Shown here: positions 1 through 7,680 of the stretch, piece after piece
Numbering within the stretch: the first letter of the stretch is position 1
How the letters are laid out: each line of letters starts with the position of its first letter
Assembly: GCF_000193635.1 (NCBI RefSeq)
Contig: NZ_AEKT01000057.1
Span: forward strand, 62,001 to 126,000
Origin: Weissella cibaria KACC 11862
GTDB lineage: Bacteria; Bacillota; Bacilli; Lactobacillales; Lactobacillaceae
Reading direction: 5' to 3'
Length of the DNA: 64,000 nt
Notes under the pieces: generated by a model
What the model saw: the letters and a program-made list of their open reading frames with translations, nothing else
What the model was told of the DNA's origin: nothing
The model's database searches: none
Made by a program: the position numbers and the translations under genes

Positions 1-54
1 TTATAGCAGTGTTGAAAAGGAAATGCGCCCTATAGTTTCTAAATCAAAGCAAAA

Positions 55-85
55 CTGGCCAGATTTTTCATCGAAATCTAGCCAG
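55..85 (-). terminator. Rho-independent terminator of the small membrane protein gene
   Basis: On the minus strand a stem CTGGCTAGATTT / AAATCTGGCCAG (one mismatch) is followed by TTTTGCTTTG. It lies about 10 bases after the stop of the gene ending at 96. The remaining bases 1-54 show no supported gene. Confidence 0.75.
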
Positions 86-95
86 TTCGTCACTA

Positions 96-338
96 CTACT
101 TCGTCGTCTGAGTCGCTTGCTTTGCAGTTCCGGCACTGAAAATCCATGTCAAAACTAAAGCGACTGACAAGCCAACCCATACGCCAGCGTACAACATCAC
201 AACCAATGGTAAAAAGATGCTGTAATCCATCCCGTACAAATAACGTGAAGACAAAACAAACAACACAAAAATGAACGTAATCCAAGCTAAAAGCTCAAAC
301 ATTGCCTTTAAATCTGAATATATGCGTCCAATCGTCAT
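96..338 (-). CDS. Small two-helix membrane protein, unknown function
   Basis: Predicted 80-residue protein with two hydrophobic stretches, roughly residues 17-34 and 42-66, and a polar Thr/Gln/Lys tail, so probably a small integral membrane protein. I do not recognise a family. The start at 338 is chosen because GGAGG sits 9 bases upstream; an in-frame ATG at 359 would put that GGAGG inside the gene. It is a single-gene unit with its own terminator downstream. Function cannot be inferred from the neighbours. Confidence 0.6.
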   Translation of the reverse strand: MTIGRIYSDLKAMFELLAWITFIFVLFVLSSRYLYGMDYSIFLPLVVMLYAGVWVGLSVALVLTWIFSAGTAKQATQTTK

Positions 339-436
339 GCCTATTTGCCTCCACGTCATTTCTTGATGTTTTTATCTTAACGAATAATTGGCTGATTTTT
401 TAATATCTCCTCAAATTGAACCATAGACACTAAAAA

Positions 437-471
437 ACAGGTTTCGCACTTACAAAAAGTGCGAAACCTGT
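437..471 (-). terminator. Terminator of the beta-hydroxyacid dehydrogenase gene
   Basis: Perfect 15-base inverted repeat ACAGGTTTCGCACTT / AAGTGCGAAACCTGT, followed on the minus strand by a run of T. Confidence 0.9.
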
Positions 472-495
472 CTTATTTCACTCAAATTTAGGACA

Positions 496-1365
496 TTATG
501 CAAATTGCGCCCACAACTTAACCAGTGCTTGTGTCCCTTCATCACCAAGGTTCTTTTGCTCAACAAGCTTGGTATATAAGGCCTCAGCCAAATCAGTTGC
601 TGGCAAAGATAGATTCATCTTGGCCGCTTCGTCCAACGCAATGCGCAAATCCTTCAATAGGTGCTTTGCATAGAAGCCAGGTTCAAAATCGCCTGCCAAA
701 ACGCGGGGGCCATAGTTATCCAATGACCAGTTTTGGGCGCCACCAGCTGACAAAGTTGCCATTACTTTAGCCACATCTAGGTCAGCCGCCTTTGCATAAA
801 CCATCATTTCTGACATACCCAACATTGTCGCGGCAATCATAATTTGATTGGCCATCTTAGTGTGTTGACCTCGACCAGCCACACCAAAGCGGTTAGCTGC
901 CTTTGAAATCACATCAAAGATTGGTTGCAAACTGTCGTACGCCGCTTCATCACCACCAGCCATAATGGTCAACGTACCATTCTTAGCACCAACATCACCA
1001 CCAGAAACCGGGGCATCAAGTACCTTAACATCATACTTCTCACCATCAACGGCCAATTGTTCAGCCAACGTTGGCGTTGACGTCGTCATATCAACAAAGA
1101 TTTGACCGGCGTGTGAGCCAGCAAACAACCCATTATCACCATAATATTGTTCTTCCACATCCTTGGGATAGCCAACCATGGTAATCACCAAGTCTGCTGC
1201 TTCAGCGATTTCCTTTGGTGAGTCTGCCCAAGTGGCACCATTATCCAAGACTGATTGGGCATGTGCTTTCGTGCGATTGAAAACAACCACTTCATAATTT
1301 GCTTGCAATAAGTTATTAATGATACCGCGCCCCATGACACCGGTACCGATGAATCCAATCTTCAT
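496..1365 (-). CDS. NAD(P)-dependent beta-hydroxyacid dehydrogenase (3-hydroxyisobutyrate dehydrogenase family)
   Basis: A 289-residue cytosolic oxidoreductase of the 6-phosphogluconate / 3-hydroxyisobutyrate dehydrogenase superfamily. The N-terminal Rossmann fold opens with GFIGTGVMG (residues 4-12); the substrate loop DAPVSGG is at about 118-124 and the catalytic lysine in GQHTKMANQ is at about 170. The length is normal for the family. Family members reduce or oxidise short 2- or 3-hydroxy acids such as tartronate semialdehyde, succinic semialdehyde or 3-hydroxyisobutyrate; the substrate here is not readable from sequence. The start at 1365 gives a 9-base spacing from GAGGTGA; the ATG at 1371 is too close to it. 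Monocistronic with its own terminator. Confidence 0.85.
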   Translation of the reverse strand: MKIGFIGTGVMGRGIINNLLQANYEVVVFNRTKAHAQSVLDNGATWADSPKEIAEAADLVITMVGYPKDVEEQYYGDNGLFAGSHAGQIFVDMTTSTPTLAEQLAVDGEKYDVKVLDAPVSGGDVGAKNGTLTIMAGGDEAAYDSLQPIFDVISKAANRFGVAGRGQHTKMANQIMIAATMLGMSEMMVYAKAADLDVAKVMATLSAGGAQNWSLDNYGPRVLAGDFEPGFYAKHLLKDLRIALDEAAKMNLSLPATDLAEALYTKLVEQKNLGDEGTQALVKLWAQFA

Positions 1366-1427
1366 GTTCATTCACCTCGTTATTTTCAGTACCTTCATTG
1401 TACACCCACTATCATCCCGCAACTGAA

Positions 1428-1460
1428 AAACCGGCTTTGTGCAGCGCACAAAACCGGTTT
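1428..1460 (-). terminator. Terminator of the acetoin/diacetyl reductase gene
   Basis: Minus-strand stem AAACCGGTTTTGTGC / GCACAAAGCCGGTTT with a small imperfection, followed by TTTTT. It lies 10 bases after the stop codon at 1471. Confidence 0.85.
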
Positions 1461-1470
1461 CATAACTATT

Positions 1471-2247
1471 TTATTGGAACTTCACACCACCATCAACAGC
1501 TAACGATTGGCCAGTGATGTAATCGGCTTGGTCAGACACCAAGAATGACACGTACTTAGCAATATCATCAGGTTCTTCACCACGACCAAGTAAAATACCA
1601 TCAATAAACGCTTGGCGTGTTTCGCCAATGGCAACATTCTTGCGTTCAGCAAAACGGGCATCAATTTGATCCCACATTGGCGTTAAGACGATTCCTGGAT
1701 TATAGGCATTTACACGGATATTGTCGGTCGCCAACTCTTTTGCCGCTGCTTGCACCAGACCCCGGGTAGCAAACTTGGTTGCCGAGTAAATCCCCAACAT
1801 CTCAAAACCTTCCATCCCCGCAATTGATGAAGCCAATACAATTGAACCGCCTTGCTTACCATTCTTACGCATAGCGGCCGGTGCCGTTTGTAAAGCCCAG
1901 ACTTGTGACTTTAAGTTAATATTGAAGACATTATCAACTTGTTCTTCTGGCGTCTCTTCGATTGTATCAACCCAATCAATACCAGCATTGGCTACGAAGA
2001 CGTCTAAACGGCCATACTTAGTCAATGCTAATTGCACCATTTCTTCATTAACTGACTTTTGTTGTACATCCCCCGCAAAGGTTGTCGCTTCGCCCCCAGC
2101 TGCAACAATCTTATTAACCACGTTGTCCAATTTAGTTTGGGTGCGTCCGTTAACAATGACTGCATAACCATCTTGGGCTAGCCGCAATGCGATACCTTCA
2201 CCGATACCTTGTCCACCACCAGTTACAATTGCTACTTTTTCAGCCAT
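1471..2247 (-). CDS. butA: Short-chain dehydrogenase, likely diacetyl/acetoin reductase (2,3-butanediol dehydrogenase)
   Basis: 258-residue classical SDR. It has the cofactor motif TGGGQGIG (9-16), the VANAG structural motif (85-89) and the catalytic triad Ser141, Tyr154, Lys158 in YSATK. The segment after the triad (NAYNPGIVLTPMWDQID) closely resembles characterised ButA-type acetoin reductases, which interconvert diacetyl, acetoin and 2,3-butanediol with NADH as an overflow redox sink. The symbol rests on that resemblance; another SDR substrate is possible. A cre-like operator overlaps the promoter (2293-2329), so CcpA repression during rapid sugar use is expected. Single-gene unit. Confidence 0.75.
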   Translation of the reverse strand: MAEKVAIVTGGGQGIGEGIALRLAQDGYAVIVNGRTQTKLDNVVNKIVAAGGEATTFAGDVQQKSVNEEMVQLALTKYGRLDVFVANAGIDWVDTIEETPEEQVDNVFNINLKSQVWALQTAPAAMRKNGKQGGSIVLASSIAGMEGFEMLGIYSATKFATRGLVQAAAKELATDNIRVNAYNPGIVLTPMWDQIDARFAERKNVAIGETRQAFIDGILLGRGEEPDDIAKYVSFLVSDQADYITGQSLAVDGGVKFQ

Positions 2248-2292
2248 GATAAATGCCTTCTTTTCTTTGCATGTGATTTAATTAACAAATAC

Positions 2293-2329
2293 ATTGTAAC
2301 GCGTCGCTTATATTTTGTAAACGGTTTCA
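2293..2329 (-). promoter_or_regulatory. butA promoter with overlapping CcpA cre site
   Basis: Minus strand: -35 TTTACA (2316-2321), 17-base spacer, -10 TACAAT (2293-2298). The 14-mer TGAAACCGTTTACA (2316-2329) fits the cre consensus TGWAANCGNTNWCA at every fixed position and covers the -35 box, a layout expected to repress. Confidence 0.75.
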
Positions 2330-2353
2330 CGCACTTGTTTCGCTAAAATAAAA

Positions 2354-2386
2354 AGCGAAACTAACACGGTGTTGTGTTGTTTCGCT
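2354..2386 (-). terminator. Terminator of the Mga-like regulator gene
   Basis: Minus-strand stem AGCGAAAC-AACAC / GTGTT-GTTTCGCT followed by TTTTTATTTT, immediately after the stop at 2391. Confidence 0.85.
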
Positions 2387-2390
2387 ACTA

Positions 2391-3893
2391 TTATTTATGT
2401 TTGTTATTATCTCGCCAAGCATTGAACTTCTTCATCTTAACGCGATTAATTTCCTGTAAGAGCTCTGTCATTTGCCCTGGCGTTCCAATTCCCCGCCAAA
2501 TGAGCGCCGTATAAGGTTCATCCTTAGGCTGGGGAGCGTCCGTTACCAAAATATCTGTATATTCAGATAGAACATGGTTAATTTGAATTTTATAACCTGG
2601 CAAGCCATTCAGCGACATTGCCATCACTTCTTCGATGCCGTGATGGCCGCCAAAGTCAATCGTGATGTTAACTGCTGGAATTGCCCGATAAAAATTAGGA
2701 TAACCCATCACTGTCGCAATCAAATCTGGCAACATAAAGTTATCCAAATCACGCGCCGGCACTCCCGTAAACTCACTAAAGTGGCGCATGACATCCTTAG
2801 AGAACTCATAGGCCAACGGATATTCCGGTGCAATGTCAGCAACATTCGTCATGTACTCATAATCTTCTTCTCCCACATATGGGAAGACAAAGAACCGTAA
2901 AATTTCAGGTTCAAGCACGCGCGTGACGGACCGAATATCAACTTGATCGGCCCGAAGCATGAAGAGACAGTAATAACTTTCTTTCAAAGCCCGTTCAAAA
3001 TGATGCCAGTACTGGATGACTGAATCTGTCACGTCGGTCATCATTTGCTCCGGCGGGAAAAGTCCCAACGTATGCATGGTTAGAATGATAAACCGTGCCT
3101 CACTTGCGGCTGTTTCAACCGGCAAGTCAGGTGTGTCACTCATCCGTTCCATCAGTAAATGGATGAGGCGTCGACTACGATCAGATAACTCAGCAGTTGG
3201 CTTTAAAAAGCGATTCGTAAACCCTGTCGACACAAAATGACGCTGTCTAAAACGCGACCACCAAATTGCATACAGATGGCGCAACCCTACCAATTGTGTT
3301 TCACGCAACGTGCCACACTCCGGCACAATGATTTCATTCACCACTTCGCGCGCTTGTTCCTGCACATCGATCGGAAATGGTGAATCTCGCCGACCATTGT
3401 AATAAGTTAACATCTCGAATTTGAATAACCGAATGTGTTCTTCATTCCCGACTAATTTGTAATCTCGCGAAATTCGGATTCCTTCACGTGCTAAATCTTC
3501 AGCGACTTGCGCGCGTTCCTTGTACATCTTGGGGACCGACACATCAACGTCAAAGGCAAATTCTTCCCACGACGTCACTTGCTCATGAAATAATTCGTGT
3601 ACCATTCGGCCGCGAATCGACGTCATAAGATAGTGTAGTCCTAACGATTCCCAATCTAACACCGTTGCTGGCACACTAAAACGAACATCTGATCCACCTT
3701 CAATCAAAATGCCGTCCGTCATACCTGTAATCATCTCAATATCAATCGCTAATTGTTGTGTTGTTGATAACACAATATAGCGTGACATATCCAGGTCTTC
3801 CATTACCTGGAGTACCGGGGCTTCCCCACGTGTTCGCATGTATCGAAATAACTTTAATTTATTCCGATCCTGCTTATCATGCATCCATTTCAT
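2391..3893 (-). CDS. Mga/AtxA-type transcriptional regulator
   Basis: 500-residue soluble protein laid out like Mga-family regulators: an N-terminal helix-turn-helix region (about residues 12-75, RYMRTRGEAPVLQVMEDLDMSR), a second DNA-binding region (about 80-165), a long helical PRD-like middle and a C-terminal domain that could be EIIB-like. Family members are usually phosphorylated by the PTS on PRD histidines and activate nearby or distant operons; that is family knowledge, not visible here. It is divergent from lactate permease across a 179-base gap with three GATAC repeats, which makes lctP a plausible target (inference). The start could be the ATG at 3893 or the one 9 bases further in. 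Confidence 0.7.
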   Translation of the reverse strand: MKWMHDKQDRNKLKLFRYMRTRGEAPVLQVMEDLDMSRYIVLSTTQQLAIDIEMITGMTDGILIEGGSDVRFSVPATVLDWESLGLHYLMTSIRGRMVHELFHEQVTSWEEFAFDVDVSVPKMYKERAQVAEDLAREGIRISRDYKLVGNEEHIRLFKFEMLTYYNGRRDSPFPIDVQEQAREVVNEIIVPECGTLRETQLVGLRHLYAIWWSRFRQRHFVSTGFTNRFLKPTAELSDRSRRLIHLLMERMSDTPDLPVETAASEARFIILTMHTLGLFPPEQMMTDVTDSVIQYWHHFERALKESYYCLFMLRADQVDIRSVTRVLEPEILRFFVFPYVGEEDYEYMTNVADIAPEYPLAYEFSKDVMRHFSEFTGVPARDLDNFMLPDLIATVMGYPNFYRAIPAVNITIDFGGHHGIEEVMAMSLNGLPGYKIQINHVLSEYTDILVTDAPQPKDEPYTALIWRGIGTPGQMTELLQEINRVKMKKFNAWRDNNKHK

Positions 3894-4072
3894 CTCTCAC
3901 ACCATCATCTCACCTGATACTGCCACTTATCCCAGATACTATCACGAAATCAACTGATACGTCTTATCTAAAACTCGTGTAACAAATAAAAAATATAGAA
4001 ACCCTTTATTTGTGAAGTTCTTCATGTAGACTACAAGAGACATCTATTTCAATTGCGAACTTTGGGGGTTCT
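3894..4072. promoter_or_regulatory. Divergent control region between the Mga-like regulator and lctP
   Basis: Contains three GATAC motifs at 3916-3920, 3935-3939 and 3956-3960, spaced about two helical turns apart. A 9-base inverted repeat ACAAATAAA / TTTATTTGT lies at 3982-3990 and 4005-4013, with TGAAG..CTTCA just beyond. No consensus -35/-10 pair stands out on the plus strand, in keeping with an activator-dependent promoter. The lctP ribosome-binding site is GGGGG ahead of 4073. Confidence 0.45.
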
Positions 4073-5692
4073 ATGCTATTTATTGCACTTCTGGCAGTTA
4101 TTCTGCCGCTTATTCTGTTGGCCGTGTTCAACATGCCGGCACTAAAAGGGATGGCTATCAGTGCGCTCGTCGTCACCTTAGCCGGCTGGTTCATCTGGCA
4201 AATGCCAAACAATGTGATGTTTGCCTCTATCCTACAAGGCATTCACAAAACATTCCCAATTCTTTGGATTTTGTTTGGGGCCTTGATGATGCTACACGTT
4301 TTACGCCACACCGGCGCTATCACACGGATTAACGCCGGGTTCGAATCGTTAACCGCTGATATGCGTATTTTAGCAGTCTTAATTGCCTATTTATTTGGTG
4401 GTTTGATTGAAGGTGTATCTGGTTTTGGGACACCTGCAATGGTCACAGCACCCTTACTAATCGCTTTAGGGTTCACACCAATTGCGGGCGTTACCTTAGC
4501 CTTAGTCGCTGATTCAACATCAGCTGCATACGGTGCCGTTGGGACGCCACTAACCGTCGGGTTGAGTAACGTCGCCCCAGCAAATGTTGCTGACTTCATG
4601 AACAATATTGCCGGTACGATGACTACCATCGATTTGTTTGGTGGAACATTCATGCCTTTGATGTTGGTTATGCTGCTCGTTACGTTCTTCAATCGAGGCA
4701 AAAAGTCGATCAAATCGTGGCTAGAAATTACGCCATGGGCATTATTAATTGGCTTGGTTTATAACGTTTTCGCCTGGCTTTACGCCCACACAATTGGTTA
4801 TGAGTTCGTGTCGATTCTCACACCATTAACCGTTTTGATCATTGCTGTGTTAACACTCAAATATCGCATCTTATTGCCAACAACCGTCTTCACCAATCCT
4901 TGGAAGGGTGCGAATTTTACCGGCGATGGTGTGCAAAATGATGAAGAAACGATGCAACACGCATCAAGTCATATGTCGTTGCTGACAGCTTGGTCGCCTT
5001 ACTTGATTGTTGTTGTACTGCTCTTACTATCACGTACCATTGGTTGGCTAAAGCATTTCATGACCAACGCCATCGATTTTGGCTGGGTTAACATCCTAGG
5101 GATTAAAGGGATTAGCTCCGACTGGCCGGTCCTTTACTCGCCTGGCTTCATTTTGACATTAGCTGCGGCTATCGCCCTCTTGGTGCAAGCCCGAACGTTG
5201 AAACCTTTTGTGCCAGCGGCCAAGTCGGTGCTAGCCTCGATGGTTGGCACTGGTGTGACGTTGATGGTGACCTTGATTATGGTACAAGTATTCTCGAATT
5301 CCGGCACCAACGGCATGAACTTACCGTCAATGCCAACTTATATCGCCAAAACCGTGTCACAACATATGGCTGGTGTGTGGGTATTCGTGGCACCTTTCTT
5401 AGGGGAACTCGGTGCTTTCATCACGGGAAGTGCAACCGTTTCAACCTTGACTTTCTCGCCAATTCAAGCTGACGTCGCAGCCAATGCCCATCTTGCCAAG
5501 CCCATTATTTTAGCTTTGCAAGTCATTGGTGCGGCAGCCGGCAATATGATTTGTGTACACAACATTGTTGCAGCCAGTGCCGTGGTCGGCCTGGCCGGTC
5601 AAGAAGGTGCAATCTTACGTAAAACTGCTATTCCAGCCCTGGTTTACGGTCTGCTCGTCGGAATTGCCGGTGCCATTATGTTAATGTTCTAA
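4073..5692 (+). CDS. lctP: L-lactate permease family transporter
   Basis: 539-residue polytopic membrane protein (about 12-14 hydrophobic segments) of the LctP family, which exchanges or co-transports lactate and glycolate with protons. Visible family features are GGLIEGVSGFGTPAMV (about 107-122), the ALVADSTSAAYGAVGTP segment that follows, and a late FLGELGAFITGSATVS motif. The length matches the family. The start is the only ATG preceded by a good Shine-Dalgarno (GGGGG, 4 bases upstream). It is the only large plus-strand gene in the first 40 kb and is probably governed by the divergent Mga-like protein. A perfect terminator hairpin follows. Direction (uptake or export) cannot be told from sequence. 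Confidence 0.9.
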   Translation: MLFIALLAVILPLILLAVFNMPALKGMAISALVVTLAGWFIWQMPNNVMFASILQGIHKTFPILWILFGALMMLHVLRHTGAITRINAGFESLTADMRILAVLIAYLFGGLIEGVSGFGTPAMVTAPLLIALGFTPIAGVTLALVADSTSAAYGAVGTPLTVGLSNVAPANVADFMNNIAGTMTTIDLFGGTFMPLMLVMLLVTFFNRGKKSIKSWLEITPWALLIGLVYNVFAWLYAHTIGYEFVSILTPLTVLIIAVLTLKYRILLPTTVFTNPWKGANFTGDGVQNDEETMQHASSHMSLLTAWSPYLIVVVLLLLSRTIGWLKHFMTNAIDFGWVNILGIKGISSDWPVLYSPGFILTLAAAIALLVQARTLKPFVPAAKSVLASMVGTGVTLMVTLIMVQVFSNSGTNGMNLPSMPTYIAKTVSQHMAGVWVFVAPFLGELGAFITGSATVSTLTFSPIQADVAANAHLAKPIILALQVIGAAAGNMICVHNIVAASAVVGLAGQEGAILRKTAIPALVYGLLVGIAGAIMLMF

Positions 5693-5700
5693 CAACAAAA

Positions 5701-5725
5701 GCACCGCATCACGCGGTGCTTTTTT
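5701..5725 (+). terminator. lctP terminator
   Basis: GCACCGC / GCGGTGC stem followed by TTTTTT, 8 bases after the lctP stop. Confidence 0.9.
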
Positions 5726-5760
5726 GCGTTATAATCTGCTATTGGCAACACTCTGAAGAT

Positions 5761-5997
5761 CCCAAATAACAGAGAATCTCTCGGTAGCTGCAACAGGTTC
5801 GGCTGGTATCCGGAGCGTTCAAAAATCGGCAACATGCCGCATGGCCGGCGCTATTCAGAAAAGTCCACACAGCACTTGAGGATTTAGGGGGAATTACTTG
5901 CCCCGCTGAATGGCGTCCGCGCCATTCGGTTGCCGAGTTTTTGAACAAAGGCGCAGGATGCCAGCCGAACCTGTTGCTCGTGCGCTAGCACGACACA
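5761..5997 (+). repeat. 237-bp structured intergenic repeat, copy 1
   Basis: First of three equal-length copies (others 40756-40992 and 47262-47498), aligning without gaps. The outer stem is 5790-5811 paired with 5956-5977 (22 positions, one G-T wobble). A second stem pairs GTTCAAAAA-TCGGCAAC with GTTGCCGA-GTTTTTGAAC, and a third joins ATGGCCGGCGC-ATTCAG to CTGAAT-GCGTCCGCGCCAT. A GGGG/CCCC hairpin sits near the apex. A small hairpin TCGTGC-GCTA-GCACGA closes the 3' side. The variable outer-stem block is TTCGGCTGGT here. No transposase or target duplication is visible. It sits between the 3' ends of lctP and the aldo/keto reductase gene. Confidence 0.85.
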
Positions 5998-6004
5998 TAA
6001 ACGC

Positions 6005-6040
6005 AAATGAGCGTCACCGCAAAAGCAGTGACGCTCATTT
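6005..6040 (-). terminator. Bidirectional terminator after the aldo/keto reductase gene
   Basis: Perfect stem AAATGAGCGTCAC / GTGACGCTCATTT. T-runs on either side allow function in both directions. Confidence 0.85.
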
Positions 6041-6051
6041 TTTAACGCTGT

Positions 6052-7005
6052 TTATGGCAAATCATTGCCGGCTGCAAAGTAGATGTCGTACCATTCTTGG
6101 TTCGTCAACGTTACCTTGTCGCCGTCCATCATTTCGTCCAAACGGTTCACATTCATTGAACCCAAAACAACTTGCATCTTAGCTGGGTGGTGCAAAATGA
6201 AGGCCACGGCAATCGTGTTCTTCGTTACACCGTACTTATCAGCCAATTCTTGCAACTTTTGGTTCAAGACTGGGAACTTATCGTTGTCGATAAATGGTCC
6301 TTCAAAGAAACCATATTGGAATGGTGACCACGCTTGAATCGTCATGTTCTTCAAACGTGAGTAGGCCAAAATGCCACCGTCGTGATCAAATGAACGCTCA
6401 TCTGACATGTTCACGTGCAATTCTGAATCAACCATACCCGTGTGCATAATACCGAATTGCAATTGGTTCGCAACCAACTTTTGGTTCAAAGAAGCTTGAA
6501 CCAATTCGACTTGCCATGGGTTCATGTTTGACGTTCCGAAGTGCTTAACCTTACCAGCCGCTTGCAACTCATCAAAAGCTGCCGCAACTTGTTCAGGATC
6601 CATCAACGTGTCTGGGCGGTGCAACAAGAAGACATCCAAATAGTCCGTTTGTAGACGCTTCAACTCTTCATCAACAGCTGAAATCAAGTGTGACTTTGAA
6701 AAGTCGTAACGAGGACCCTTCCAACCATCACCAGAGATTTGACCATCTTCCAAGATGATGCCACCCTTTGATTGCAAGATGATGTCTTCACGCGCAATAC
6801 CGGCGTCCTTCAAAGCTTGACCAAGGACAACTGAGCTTTGACCAGCTGCATAAATGTCAGCCGTATCAAAGAAGTTCACGCCCTTTTCCATTGCCTTTTC
6901 AACCAAAGCTTGTGCTTCAGCTGCAGACTTGTCCGCGATACGCATTACACCAAGGGCTACATCAGGAACCATAAGTCCTGAGCCACCCAAATTAATTTGT
7001 GCCAT
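6052..7005 (-). CDS. Aldo/keto reductase
   Basis: 317-residue NADPH-dependent (beta/alpha)8-barrel oxidoreductase of the AKR superfamily, cytosolic. The catalytic tetrad is visible: Asp47 and Tyr52 in FFDTADIY, Lys80 in LQSKGG and His129 in LLHRPD. The later VVLGSMNVNRL motif fits cofactor phosphate binding. It resembles YdhF-like reductases that reduce aldehydes and methylglyoxal-type carbonyls, but the substrate is unassigned. The ribosome-binding site is GGAGG, 8 bases upstream. Monocistronic; 237-bp repeat copy 1 lies just beyond its terminator. Confidence 0.9.
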   Translation of the reverse strand: MAQINLGGSGLMVPDVALGVMRIADKSAAEAQALVEKAMEKGVNFFDTADIYAAGQSSVVLGQALKDAGIAREDIILQSKGGIILEDGQISGDGWKGPRYDFSKSHLISAVDEELKRLQTDYLDVFLLHRPDTLMDPEQVAAAFDELQAAGKVKHFGTSNMNPWQVELVQASLNQKLVANQLQFGIMHTGMVDSELHVNMSDERSFDHDGGILAYSRLKNMTIQAWSPFQYGFFEGPFIDNDKFPVLNQKLQELADKYGVTKNTIAVAFILHHPAKMQVVLGSMNVNRLDEMMDGDKVTLTNQEWYDIYFAAGNDLP

Positions 7006-7089
7006 GTTTTCACCTCCATAGTATAGTTTCAGTCTACTCTTATTTATCTTAAAACACTATGAACAACCAATGAAATTATTATTCGAATG

Positions 7090-7680
7090 TTAATTAGCAA
7101 CAGGTGACTCATCCGCAAAAACCACCTGACCATTTTCGAAAGCTGCGATGCGGGCCAAGGACTCAACGCGCACACCTTGTTCATCTAGCAGCGCGCGGCC
7201 CTTTTGGAAAGTCTTTTCGATAACAATACCGGCCCCAACCACTGTGGCACCTGCGTCAGACGCAATTTGGAGCATCCCCGCTACCGCTTGACCGTTCGCC
7301 AAGAAGTCATCAATCAACAACAAGCGTTCGCCCGGTTGGATAAAGCGCTTATCAACCAAAATATGGTTCGTCTCTTGCTTGGTAAACGAGTAAACATCAG
7401 CTACGTAGTGATCTCCTGAGAGCGTTAACGACTGCTTCTTACGAGCAAACACCATTGGCACGTTTAAGGCCAACGCTGCAAAAACAGCCGGCGCAATGCC
7501 AGATGATTCAACTGTCAGTACTTTATCGATTTTTTCTGTTGCAAATAACCGGGCAAATTCATTCCCCATAGCTTGCATAAGCGCTGGATCCACTTGATGA
7601 TTTAAAAAATTATCAACTTTCAACACTTCAGTCCCCAATACGCGACCGTCTGTTTGAATACGTTCTTCTAATAACTTCAT
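7090..7680 (-). CDS. xpt: Xanthine phosphoribosyltransferase
   Basis: 196-residue type-I phosphoribosyltransferase converting xanthine and PRPP to XMP for purine salvage. The PRPP-binding loop LLIDDFLANGQA (about 120-131) is typical of Xpt/PurR-like PRTases, and the N-terminal MKLLEERIQTDGRVL is characteristic of Xpt. The length agrees with Bacillus-type enzymes. Its ATG overlaps the pbuX stop (ATGA, 4-base overlap), so the two are translationally coupled and under the same purine riboswitch. Confidence 0.95.
   Translation of the reverse strand: MKLLEERIQTDGRVLGTEVLKVDNFLNHQVDPALMQAMGNEFARLFATEKIDKVLTVESSGIAPAVFAALALNVPMVFARKKQSLTLSGDHYVADVYSFTKQETNHILVDKRFIQPGERLLLIDDFLANGQAVAGMLQIASDAGATVVGAGIVIEKTFQKGRALLDEQGVRVESLARIAAFENGQVVFADESPVAN

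Noticed and set aside
1-285. 94-codon minus-strand open frame at the left edge
   Set aside because: It overlaps the better supported small membrane protein in another frame and its end coincides with that gene's terminator hairpin; no ribosome-binding site.
4336-4352. GGGTTCGAATCG-like T-loop sequence suggesting a tRNA
   Set aside because: It lies inside lctP in frame, with no acceptor, D or anticodon stems around it.
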